Shown in pieces: positions 15,755 through 23,671 of a stretch of 59,568 nucleotides of DNA (position 1 is the first letter of the stretch; each line of letters begins with the position of its first letter). The position numbers and the translations under genes are program-made. The notes under the pieces are model-generated. The model saw nothing but the letters and a program-made list of their open reading frames with translations, was not told the DNA's origin and searched no databases. The stretch covers positions 1 through 59,568 of the forward strand of contig CANDEV010000014.1 of the NCBI GenBank assembly GCA_947383835.1, written 5' to 3'. The stretch is from an uncultured Clostridia bacterium. GTDB lineage: Bacteria > Bacillota > Clostridia > Oscillospirales > Ruminococcaceae.

Positions 15755-17713
15755 TTACTCTTCCGGATTAGTAAATGCGTTTCTCACGTTGTCTTTGAAC
15801 ATTGCTAAACGGTCAAGTTTTTCAGCATACATGAAAGTTCTGATTACTTGTTCCAAACTCTGGTATGTTGTTGTTTCAAAGACAATTTCTCTGTTAAACT
15901 TAAACGCATCATCCCATAAATATTTGATTACCTTTTCTGGGAATTTTCGATTTTGTTTCATCGCAGCACGTATTTCTGCGAGTCGTTCTTTTTCTGTATC
16001 AGTAATAGAATGATTCTGTTCCTTTGTACGCAAGCCATCATACTCGCCGTCAGACAAGTTGCCCATATCCGGATTATATTCCAGATCTCTCAAGTGAACA
16101 AAATATGCACCAAGGCGCTTATCTTCAGCAGATGTCATTCTCGCATTATTACCAACGATAATTTTATTAATCTGAGTACAAAATACTTCCCATGTAATGC
16201 CCGTATCAAGTATTTCAGCATCTGCTAAACGTCTATCTACGTGTTCAAAGTTGTTTTCAATTAGGCGCATATCCCATCTGCGCTGAAAGGCTGTATCAAG
16301 TGTGAATACATTTTGGTCAGAAGTATTCATAGTGCCAAGAATGGATAAGTTAGATGGAATACGAACTTTATGCGTTGCGTCACCGTAAACAATTTTTGCA
16401 ATATTTGCGTTTGTTATACCGTACTCGCTTGTACCAATAGGGTATCCATCATCAGCTATATCTCGAAGTTCTGTTTTTCTATCAAGCAACTGGAACACTT
16501 CACCAAATATAGCCGGAGCATTACCACGATTAATTTCCTCAATGATAAGAATATACTCCTTATCTGGATTCTGATAGGCATCGGCAAGAATATTAGTAAA
16601 AGGTCCTGCTGTAAATTTATAACTTACTTGACCATCATCAGCTACATTCGGAAGAATTTGTCCAATAAAATCAGAATAGGTATAATCCGGATGGAATACT
16701 AATCTTTCCACATTAGTGCCCGGCTTACAATATTCATGTTCTATCGCCCAGCTTTTTCCAGAACCAGGTACACCATACAAAAGCACATTGCATCCGGTAG
16801 TAAGTCTATGAGCTTCGTATTGTTCTGGGGAAATCCCTTCATCCTCCGCATCTAAATTGTCTAAACCTATTACTTTGGTTGCAGAAAGTCGAAGAAACAT
16901 CTCTACCCTTTTTTGATATTCTTCCATGTCGTTCATTCTTCTGTCTGCTGCCATAACACTTCCGTTGTTATAACTCAAATACGGATTCATTGCATCTGAC
17001 AAAAACGATTTCAAAATACGTAGAGAGCCTTTAGCCTCCTTATCACCATTCACATCGACAGAATCTTGCGTTTCAAGAATCTTCTTGTATAAGCTGTTTT
17101 GGTTAAAAACAACCTCTCTATTTCCGTCAGCCAATTTGAATACCGCACCCTCAGAAAGTGCTGTCAACAAATGCAGCAAGTTACTTTCGCATTCCGGGTC
17201 AGTTGCGATATTTATACCAATCCAGGCAACTAAGACTCTCATATAAGCATCTCGGTTGCTTTCAATGAGACTATGAATAATATCTGCATTAATTGTGTAT
17301 GTTAATTTTTTGGGATAACGAATTCCACCCGTTCTTTCTGCACTCGCAGCCTTATCCTCGTCAACAAAACTTACTTTTGCAAGTTTCCACACAAGTTCAA
17401 AAGCAACAATAAGAGCTTCCATCTGGGACTTGAACAATTGATTATCATTCACCGTCGCAATCAGTGACTCTAAATCAATTTCATCCTCTTCACATATTTC
17501 AGAGACAACATCAACAACCCATTGGTCCAATTCATCCGTCAACAGAATTTTATCTCCATCCTGTTGTGAATATGTTAATTCCGCGGGGCGGTCGGCACAC
17601 TCCCACAGCAAAACGGCCAGGGCAATTGTACTCTTTACATGGGGAAGCGAGGATTTGATTCCGAGTTTCAAATCCAACTCATCATATATTGATATGTTAT
17701 CAGGTCTATTCAT
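15755..17713 (-). CDS. McrB-like AAA+ GTPase of the restriction system (652 aa)
   Basis: This is the motor/translocase subunit. An N-terminal ~240-residue domain, likely for DNA recognition, is followed by an AAA+ module with Walker A LLYGVPGSGKSWAIEH, Walker B YILIIEEINRGNAPAIFGEV and the McrB signature LGTMNTSDQNVFTLD, with an Arg-finger-like QRRWDM. The start ATG 17713 (MNRPDNISIYDE) is chosen because GGAGGA precedes it; it overlaps the end of the C5-methyltransferase gene by 8 bp. Together with the downstream LlaJI-like nuclease it should cut unmethylated target DNA using GTP. Confidence 0.85.
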   Translation of the reverse strand: MNRPDNISIYDELDLKLGIKSSLPHVKSTIALAVLLWECADRPAELTYSQQDGDKILLTDELDQWVVDVVSEICEEDEIDLESLIATVNDNQLFKSQMEALIVAFELVWKLAKVSFVDEDKAASAERTGGIRYPKKLTYTINADIIHSLIESNRDAYMRVLVAWIGINIATDPECESNLLHLLTALSEGAVFKLADGNREVVFNQNSLYKKILETQDSVDVNGDKEAKGSLRILKSFLSDAMNPYLSYNNGSVMAADRRMNDMEEYQKRVEMFLRLSATKVIGLDNLDAEDEGISPEQYEAHRLTTGCNVLLYGVPGSGKSWAIEHEYCKPGTNVERLVFHPDYTYSDFIGQILPNVADDGQVSYKFTAGPFTNILADAYQNPDKEYILIIEEINRGNAPAIFGEVFQLLDRKTELRDIADDGYPIGTSEYGITNANIAKIVYGDATHKVRIPSNLSILGTMNTSDQNVFTLDTAFQRRWDMRLIENNFEHVDRRLADAEILDTGITWEVFCTQINKIIVGNNARMTSAEDKRLGAYFVHLRDLEYNPDMGNLSDGEYDGLRTKEQNHSITDTEKERLAEIRAAMKQNRKFPEKVIKYLWDDAFKFNREIVFETTTYQSLEQVIRTFMYAEKLDRLAMFKDNVRNAFTNPEE

Positions 17714-18779
17714 GCTTAAAATCCTCCTTGATATCATCCATAATAACGCTTGCGATAGCCTCAGCCAAAAGCGGTGGAACCGCATTTCCAACCTGTTTCA
17801 TCTGCGAGCCTTTGTTTCCTGTGAATTGAAAATCGTCTGGGAATGATTGAATCCTTGCAGCTTCTCTAACTGTAATTGCTCTATCCAAATATGGATGTGT
17901 GAACTTGCCGGAAGAAGGAGTATCAAATCTCGTAGTTATAGTCACAGAGATTTCATCTTTTCTCATCCTTGTCCATGTTCCGCTGTAAATGGACTTTGTA
18001 ATATGTTCTTCTGGCAGAACCTCTTTGCCTGAATTCGGTGGAATCATTGCCAAACGTTCGAGTGCAATCGGTGAATGCTTTGTTGCCACATGATTATGCA
18101 ATACCGTAGCGGCACCACGTAAGCGTTTTTGATACTCACTTTCTGGAGCATTTTTATATTCCTGCTCATCCGTACCTTCTCCAGATTCAAGATAAGCTAA
18201 ATCACTTATTGCATCCCAAATAGTTACTTTCTCGTCTTTTGGCTTAGGTAATTTAGGTGCATCTCCGTTTAATTTACCAATTATAATGGCACGTCTGCGG
18301 TTTTGTGGCACTCCATAATCAGCAGCATTTAACACACCGTGTTCCAGCGAATACCCCATTTTATTAAAAAGTTCCTCTATCTCTCTAAAGAAGTATCCGT
18401 TTTCCGCAGTCAGCAAATTAGGGACATTTTCCATGACGAAATAACGAGGTTTTACCAATTCTACAACGGCAACATAATACTTAAACAAAAAATTTCTCTC
18501 GTCATGAATAGTCTTTCGCTGTCCTTTTTGTGAAAATCCCTGGCAAGGAGGCCCACCTATTACAACATCAACTTTTCCTGCATATGAACCAAAAGTTTCT
18601 TTTAGGTTTAACGAGGTAATATCACCCACTATCATCTTTGTACCCTTATGGTTCTTTGAATATGCATCAGCTATTGACTCATCGTACTCATTTGCTATTA
18701 GGACATTAAACCCCTGTTTTTCAAATCCGAGAGACAATCCACCTACACCTGCAAATAAATCAATCACACTTGGTTTCAT
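17706..18779 (-). CDS. DNA (cytosine-5) methyltransferase (357 aa)
   Basis: All main C5-methyltransferase motifs are present: motif I DLFAGVGGLSLGFEKQGF, the catalytic PCQ in VVIGGPPCQGFSQKGQR, ENV in YFVMENVPNLL, QNRRR in YGVPQNRRRAII, and the C-terminal IQSFPDDFQFTG with KQVGNAVPPLLA. The target-recognition region is around residues 190-280. It protects host DNA in the LlaJI-like system. The gene overlaps the preceding methyltransferase by 20 bp, so the operon is translationally coupled. Confidence 0.95.
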   Translation of the reverse strand: MKPSVIDLFAGVGGLSLGFEKQGFNVLIANEYDESIADAYSKNHKGTKMIVGDITSLNLKETFGSYAGKVDVVIGGPPCQGFSQKGQRKTIHDERNFLFKYYVAVVELVKPRYFVMENVPNLLTAENGYFFREIEELFNKMGYSLEHGVLNAADYGVPQNRRRAIIIGKLNGDAPKLPKPKDEKVTIWDAISDLAYLESGEGTDEQEYKNAPESEYQKRLRGAATVLHNHVATKHSPIALERLAMIPPNSGKEVLPEEHITKSIYSGTWTRMRKDEISVTITTRFDTPSSGKFTHPYLDRAITVREAARIQSFPDDFQFTGNKGSQMKQVGNAVPPLLAEAIASVIMDDIKEDFKHE

Positions 18780-19500
18780 TCTGTCTCTCCTCGATTCTTA
18801 ATTTTGCCATTTCGAAGTAATTTTTGTCCAATTCGACTCCAATAAAATTACGGTCTGTGTGTTTTGCGACAACTCCAGTTGTGCCACTTCCCATAAAAGG
18901 GTCAAGTACCCAATCGTTAGGGTTAGACAGTATTTCTACAAAATGTTGTATAAGGCTTTCTGGTTTCTGTGTTGGATGCTTCCCACACTTTCTTTCTCCA
19001 TTTGGAGTAACAGAGGTCTCAATAAAGTCATGGAACATAGCCCCACCATTATTGAAAGTTCCTGTACGTTTTTTGTATGTGAAATAAACCCATGCCTCTG
19101 TTGAATTCACAAAATGTAAGTTCATATTTCTCGGCATAGGATTTGTTTTATGCCATATACCTGTTGTTTTGTAATAAAATCCGTGTTTTTCCGCCAAACG
19201 GATGATAGTTTCAACTTTGATAATTGCCATAAAGACAATCATTGACCCACCCTTCTTCATTACTCTCGCAGCAGACTTGAAAAAGTCATCCATAGACTGC
19301 TCCCAATCAGCAAATTCCATATCATCCCAACCAGCAGAGCCAAAAAAATTGTCTCTCATTTTACTGAGGTTGGTATCTCGATTCTTCATAAAATTACCAA
19401 GATTATACGGAGGGTCCGTAACAATCAAATCGATTATATCATCGTCTATTTTTTTCATTGCCTCAATGCAATCATTATTATAAAGTTCAATTTTAGACAT
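18760..19500 (-). CDS. Beta-class DNA N6-adenine / N4-cytosine methyltransferase (246 aa)
   Basis: DPPY occurs early (LIVTDPPYNLGN) and the SAM-binding motif late (LDPFMGSGTTGVVAKHTDRN), the order of beta-class amino-methyltransferases. KHPTQKPESL is also typical. Pairing of a C5 enzyme with an N6/N4 enzyme in one operon suggests that the recognition site is asymmetric and each enzyme modifies one strand. Classical LlaJI has two C5 enzymes instead, so this is a variant. ATG 19500 follows AAGGAAC. Confidence 0.9.
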   Translation of the reverse strand: MSKIELYNNDCIEAMKKIDDDIIDLIVTDPPYNLGNFMKNRDTNLSKMRDNFFGSAGWDDMEFADWEQSMDDFFKSAARVMKKGGSMIVFMAIIKVETIIRLAEKHGFYYKTTGIWHKTNPMPRNMNLHFVNSTEAWVYFTYKKRTGTFNNGGAMFHDFIETSVTPNGERKCGKHPTQKPESLIQHFVEILSNPNDWVLDPFMGSGTTGVVAKHTDRNFIGVELDKNYFEMAKLRIEERQNETKCD

Positions 19501-19529
19501 CTTTGTGTTCCTTCCCGTTTTTATATTGG

Positions 19530-19727
19530 CTATCTCTCAATAGCACTCTTTCCGCTTTTGACCCAAGCATCTAATTCAGAGGATTTAAACTTCCACTTTT
19601 TTCCGATTTTATAGGCAGGAATTCCAGTGTCCTTTTTAATCCAGTCTCTAACTGTAATAGGCTTAACGCCTAAATATTCTGCGGCTTCTTCAATGCCTAT
19701 CCATTTATCGTTCATCATTTCATTCAC
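19530..19727 (-). CDS. MerR/excisionase-like HTH protein (65 aa), probable operon regulator
   Basis: The winged-HTH sequence IGIEEAAEYLGVKPITVRDW ... IPAYKIGKKWKFKSSELDAW is typical of excisionase-like DNA-binding proteins. Two GTG codons are possible; GTG 19727 has GACGAGG 8 bp upstream, whereas GTG 19736 directly abuts it. As first gene of the restriction-modification operon, 29 bp before the first methyltransferase, it could act as a controller protein and bind the phased repeats upstream of the promoter. That role is inferred. Confidence 0.7.
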   Translation of the reverse strand: MNEMMNDKWIGIEEAAEYLGVKPITVRDWIKKDTGIPAYKIGKKWKFKSSELDAWVKSGKSAIER

Positions 19728-19773
19728 TATTTTCACCTCGTCAAATGTTGATGGCTACAAAACTCCTTTATAC

Positions 19774-19802
19774 ATTATATCACCATTTCCTTCTATTTTC
19801 AA
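19774..19802 (-). promoter_or_regulatory. Promoter of the restriction-modification operon
   Basis: On the minus strand a -35 TTGAAA (19797-19802) and -10 TATAAT (19774-19779) are separated by 17 bp. Transcription would start ~40 bp upstream of the HTH gene. Confidence 0.65.
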
Positions 19803-19811
19803 TGGGTTATG

Positions 19812-19839
19812 TGATGTTTCTTGATGTTTGGTGATGTTT
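19812..19839. repeat. Three 8-bp direct repeats at exact 10-bp spacing
   Basis: TGATGTTT occurs at 19812-19819, 19822-19829 and 19832-19839, so the repeats lie on one face of the helix. They are just upstream of the -35 box of the restriction operon promoter, a position suited to an activator or controller protein. Confidence 0.75.
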
Positions 19840-19856
19840 TGAGTGTGGGAGTCATA

Positions 19857-19896
19857 ATAAAAAAATCCGAGGGTTAGAATACCTCCAACCCCCGGA
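19857..19896 (-). terminator. Terminator of the DUF4268 gene
   Basis: TCCGAGGGTT (19866-19875) pairs with AACCCCCGGA (19887-19896) with one mismatch. On the minus strand it is followed by a T run (19857-19865). Confidence 0.75.
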
Positions 19897-19932
19897 ACCC
19901 TTATGATTTCGAGTCTATCAGTATTCACTTGT

Positions 19933-20859
19933 TTATAAGTATTTCTTGAAGGCATTTTTCATCTTCAAGGCAACGTCCATCGCCCAATCGAACTGTTCAG
20001 ACCACTTATCCTTATTATCAAAATCTGCCGGATGGGATATAAGGATTCTGCTGGCTTTCTTGTCCGGCAATTCTCTCCAGTCAAGTTTCATATCCATATC
20101 CGTTTCAATTTCCGTCTTATGGGAATGAAACTTATGGAACAGTTCTTTATCATCGGAAATGTACCACTCTACAACAATCTGGTTATCCTTGCGAATTTGA
20201 TTGATGCTGATATGACAAGCGGAGGAACCCACGCTCATAGTCATCCAATGGTCTGTACTTGCCTTTCTCTTATTGAACTGCTTTGCAAATGCATGATTTT
20301 GAAATGCATAATCATTGAAGGCAACCCAATAGTCGTATCTTGCTTGCAGCGTAGGGGAATTACTGGTGTTACGCTTAATTTCTTTTGTCCAGTCATTCGG
20401 CTTTTCTACCACTTCGAACTTAACGGCAATATCAGAACTTCCGATTTGATACAGTTTGATTTCTACCAGGAAGAAAGCAATATTCTCATCGGTGTGATTA
20501 TTCAGCCACTCAATTGCAGAGCGATGTTCTTCTCTTGCTCTCTTAACAACCCAGATTACAATATCAGCAGATTTGCCGGATGCATATGTAATCAATTTAC
20601 CAAGGTGGTCATGGTTTGTATCTTCAAGCTGATTCTCGATGATGATTTTTCTGTCCGTTCCAGTTTCGGTTGCATAAATGTCCACATTGAAATCTCCAAC
20701 GCTGGACTCGGTTTCATCAACAGTTATCTCCAAGCCAACGGCATCCGCCAGCAACGCAAGATTATCCTCTTCTGCAAGCCAAGGAGTGAAGTCTATTGCC
20801 TCATGTGGCCATGCCTTTCTCAAGTCTTTTATTTCTTTCAATTTTCCTAAATTAATCAA
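19933..20859 (-). CDS. DUF4268 nuclease-like protein (308 aa)
   Basis: The N-terminal part matches the family: NLGKLKEIKDLRKAWPHEAI, then FTPWLAEEDNLALLADAVGL, then VGDFNVDIYATETGTDRKII and IENQLEDTNHDHLGKLITYA. The Asp followed by E-x-Q resembles a PD-(D/E)XK nuclease core with Gln in place of Lys. The C-terminal ~140 residues are the DUF4268 domain. The start is taken as TTG 20859 because AAGGAGGA lies 6 bp upstream; an upstream in-frame Met at 20928 would add an unrelated leader. It is the first gene of the island on the rlmD side. A defence role is likely from context. Confidence 0.75.
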   Translation of the reverse strand: MINLGKLKEIKDLRKAWPHEAIDFTPWLAEEDNLALLADAVGLEITVDETESSVGDFNVDIYATETGTDRKIIIENQLEDTNHDHLGKLITYASGKSADIVIWVVKRAREEHRSAIEWLNNHTDENIAFFLVEIKLYQIGSSDIAVKFEVVEKPNDWTKEIKRNTSNSPTLQARYDYWVAFNDYAFQNHAFAKQFNKRKASTDHWMTMSVGSSACHISINQIRKDNQIVVEWYISDDKELFHKFHSHKTEIETDMDMKLDWRELPDKKASRILISHPADFDNKDKWSEQFDWAMDVALKMKNAFKKYL

Positions 20860-21067
20860 CTCTATTCCTCCTTGCCGTGCAATTAACCATTCTATCAACT
20901 CAACAATAGGCAAAATCATCTTGTCCACTCGACTGTGCCCATTTTCAACCTGTCAACTCAACCTATCATTTTCACCATACGTCAGGTGTTAAATCTTCCG
21001 TTACGCAGCCATCAAAACAATATGCCATTTGCTCGGAAATGCCTTGTTTTCAAGCCTTTTTCGGTAT

Positions 21068-22429
21068 TTACTTCTGTACTTTAGTCATCAATACTACCGT
21101 CTCCACATGCCCGGTCCTCGGAAACAAATCAAAAGCCCGCGCCCTTTTCAAACAGTATCCGTTTTCCGAAAGATACTTAGCGTCCCGCGCGGCAGTAGCA
21201 GGATTGCATGAGATCATAACTATACGTTCGGGGGACATTCTGACAAGACTGTCCAAAGTAAGCTTATCGCAGCCCTTTCGCGGCGGGTCGATAACGGCAA
21301 TATCGGGGACGGTACCCTCGTCCGCAAGCTTTTGTGAGATCTCGCCCGCGTCTCCGCAGTAAAATTCTGCGTTTTTCACACCGTTCAGTTCTGCGTTTCG
21401 TTTGGCGTTTTCAATTGCTTCGGGGACAATTTCGCAGCCGATGATTTTCTCCGCCCTGTCCGAAAAGGACAGCCCGATAGTCCCCGCGCCGCAGTAAAGG
21501 TCAAGGACAGTCTCGCTGCCTGTCAGCCCTGCATACTCCATACCCTGACGGTACAAACGCTCAGCCTGCGCCGTGTTCACCTGATAAAAGGACATTGGGG
21601 AAAGCGTGATTTTTTTGCCGCAGAGAATGTCGGTGATCTCACCGCTGCCGAAAAGCGTGATATTTTCAGTACCCATAATAACGTTTGTGTTTTGGGGATT
21701 GATGTTCATGACAACGCTTTTTATGTCCTTAAACTTGTCCGAAATTATTTTTGCAGCGTCCGTAAAATCAGTTTTCCTGCTCTTGTTTTTCACCACAAAG
21801 CAGACCATTATCTCTCCCGAATGAAACCCCCGTCTTATGTAAATGTGACGGAGTACGCCGCTGCCGTTCTCTTCATTGTAGGCAGGAATTTTTTTCTCAT
21901 TTGCAAGCCGCAGACATTCCTCAGTAATTTCTCCGAAAATTTTCGGCTGCAAACGGCACTCTGTAAATGGTACGACCCTGTGGCTGCGTTTTGAATAAAA
22001 TCCGCAGACCGCCTTGCCGTTCTGTTCCGCAACAGGGTACTGCGCCTTGTTTCGGTAACAGTCCTCCTCGCCGCCGCAGATTTCCTCAAAGGGGACGTCC
22101 TCAAAGCCGCCGAGACGCAAAAAAGCGTCCCGCACAAGCTTGTCCTTTACCGCAAGCTCGGCGGAATAGCTCATATGGCGGAACGTGCAGCCTCCGCATT
22201 TTCCGGAAACGGGACAATTGCTCTCGGTACGGTGGGGAGAGGGTGTGATTATCTTGTCAATAATGCCGTAGGCATAGCTTTTTGCAGCCTTGACGATTTT
22301 GCAGGATATCACGTCCCCGACGGCGGTAAGCGGTACGAATACCGCCATACCCTCCGCAGTTCTCCCAACGCCGTTTCCCTCGGCGGTCATTCCCGTTATT
22401 TCAATAGTGAATATCTCGTTTTTCTTCAT
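21068..22429 (-). CDS. rlmD: 23S rRNA (uracil-C5)-methyltransferase, RlmD/RumA-like (453 aa)
   Basis: A TRAM domain (IEITGMTAEGNGVGRTAEGM, first ~60 residues) is followed by iron-sulfur cysteines (NCPVSGKCGGCTF), the SAM motif VLDLYCGAGTIGLSF, the DPPRKGCD motif and the catalytic Cys in IVMISCNPATAARD. It ends GHVETVVLMTKVQK. It methylates uridine in 23S rRNA; Firmicutes often have two paralogues (RlmCD), so the exact position is uncertain. It is G+C-richer than the island genes downstream of its stop, and its 3' end forms the right boundary of the accessory block. Confidence 0.9.
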   Translation of the reverse strand: MKKNEIFTIEITGMTAEGNGVGRTAEGMAVFVPLTAVGDVISCKIVKAAKSYAYGIIDKIITPSPHRTESNCPVSGKCGGCTFRHMSYSAELAVKDKLVRDAFLRLGGFEDVPFEEICGGEEDCYRNKAQYPVAEQNGKAVCGFYSKRSHRVVPFTECRLQPKIFGEITEECLRLANEKKIPAYNEENGSGVLRHIYIRRGFHSGEIMVCFVVKNKSRKTDFTDAAKIISDKFKDIKSVVMNINPQNTNVIMGTENITLFGSGEITDILCGKKITLSPMSFYQVNTAQAERLYRQGMEYAGLTGSETVLDLYCGAGTIGLSFSDRAEKIIGCEIVPEAIENAKRNAELNGVKNAEFYCGDAGEISQKLADEGTVPDIAVIDPPRKGCDKLTLDSLVRMSPERIVMISCNPATAARDAKYLSENGYCLKRARAFDLFPRTGHVETVVLMTKVQK

Positions 22430-22506
22430 TTTGTTATGACTACACCCCTTGAAAAGGTTTACTTACAGCGCGGATTTTTATACTGAAGCAATTCAAATTA
22501 ATGCCA

Positions 22507-22536
22507 ACCGTAGGGCGGGGGCTTGCTCCCGCCTTG
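22507..22536. repeat. Short G+C-rich palindrome
   Basis: GGCGGGGGC and GCTCCCGCC form an inverted repeat preceded by GTAG. It resembles half of the larger palindrome at 39150-39220. It lies between the zinc-ribbon gene and rlmD. Confidence 0.5.
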
Positions 22537-22553
22537 ATAAAATCCATATGTTT

Positions 22554-22910
22554 TTACAGCTTTTCTCCGCATTTTGTGCAGTACGCGCTGTCTGCGCCGT
22601 TCTCAGTTTCGCAGAACTTGCAGACCTTGGTTTTCTTGACGTTTACCGCAGCGTCCGCCTCGTCAAGCTTGCCTTTAAGACCCTTAAGCTCGGCAATGAC
22701 CTTTTTCATCTCGCCTGTCCTGTCGTCGCCCTGCTCGTGCATATCGTAGCATATCTGACCCAGCTTGCAGTAGGTCTCCTTTATCTTAACGCGGAGCTGA
22801 CTGCGGTCAAGCTGTGTTTTGGAGTAGTCGATAGCCTCCCCGACTTTAGCGGCAGCCTTGTCACAAACGTCCTTAGCGCCGGATACCAGATCGTCAAAAT
22901 TAAAGCTCAT
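22554..22910 (-). CDS. Zinc-ribbon protein (118 aa), unknown function
   Basis: About 85 helical residues (MSFNFDDLVSGAKDVCDKAA, then KIKETYCKLGQICYDMHEQG) are joined to a C-terminal zinc ribbon CKFCETENGADSAYCTKCGEKL. This architecture is common in gut clostridia, with no known role. The helical part suggests oligomerisation or a link to the cell surface. ATG 22910 follows a GGAGGAAA site. No signal peptide or membrane segment is visible. Confidence 0.8.
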   Translation of the reverse strand: MSFNFDDLVSGAKDVCDKAAAKVGEAIDYSKTQLDRSQLRVKIKETYCKLGQICYDMHEQGDDRTGEMKKVIAELKGLKGKLDEADAAVNVKKTKVCKFCETENGADSAYCTKCGEKL

Positions 22911-23117
22911 AATAATTTCCTCCTGTTAGAAAATAGATTATTAGAAGCAAGAGTATAGAAACGCCCTCCTGCCTGTAACCGTTATAAATTTGCACAAAAT
23001 ATTTTTAATAGCCATGTATTTTCCTTTGCTGTCATTGCTCTAAAATATTAAACCGTCTCTTGTGGGACTGCGAATAATAACATTCCGCAATATTTAACTG
23101 CGGGAAGCCTCTCGCCG

Positions 23118-23651
23118 TTAGGCGTTCCCCGCAAATTTATCGTAAACCACAGTTTCCTCCAAAGGACGGAACTGACTGTGCAGCGGGGACGGCTCGCAGT
23201 CCTCTGTCGGATAACCCATTACAAGCAGCGCAACAGGTTCGATATTTTCGGGTATCTTAAATTCGCACCGCACCGCTTCGGGAATAAAGTGCATTACCCA
23301 AGTAGTGCCAACGCCCAATTCCTCCGCTTCAAGCATCATGTGTGTGGCGACAATACACGCGTCGGATACGCCGCAGTTTTTTCCGTCATATTTCCGCACC
23401 CAACATTCGTCCTTATTGTAGCAGACAAGCATTGCCGTGGGCGCGTCAAAATGGCATTTTGTGCATTTTCTAAGCTTTTGGATACTCTCTTCGCTGTTTA
23501 TTACAAGAATACGCTGGGGCTGATAATTGCACCCTGTGGGAGCAACATACCCTGCCTGCAAAATTTTGTCGATAACTTCCTGCTCCAAAGGCTTATCAAT
23601 AAATTTTCGTACCGAATAACGCCTTTTGGCAAGGCTTAAAAAATCCTCCAT
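23118..23651 (-). CDS. Nitroreductase-family flavoprotein (177 aa)
   Basis: FMN-dependent NAD(P)H oxidoreductase of the nitroreductase fold. The start LAKRRYSVRKFIDKPLEQEV is the usual FMN-phosphate-binding segment, AGYVAPTGCNYQPQRILVIN the dimer/FMN segment, and LGVGTTWVMHF with VALLVMGYPTEDCEPSPLHS the C-terminal motif. Length fits the short members of the family. The substrate is unknown. It lies 20 bp downstream of hemZ in the same direction and may be co-transcribed with it. Confidence 0.9.
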   Translation of the reverse strand: MEDFLSLAKRRYSVRKFIDKPLEQEVIDKILQAGYVAPTGCNYQPQRILVINSEESIQKLRKCTKCHFDAPTAMLVCYNKDECWVRKYDGKNCGVSDACIVATHMMLEAEELGVGTTWVMHFIPEAVRCEFKIPENIEPVALLVMGYPTEDCEPSPLHSQFRPLEETVVYDKFAGNA

Positions 23652-23671
23652 TTTTCAACGCTCCTTTTAAA

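Noticed and set aside
19755..19955. 66-codon minus-strand frame between the DUF4268 and HTH genes
   Set aside because: It covers the terminator, phased repeats and promoter, with no similarity to any family I know.
20859..20928. N-terminal extension of the DUF4268 protein to a Met at 20928
   Set aside because: AAGGAGGA lies 6 bp before an in-frame TTG at 20859 where family similarity begins; the extension has no site.
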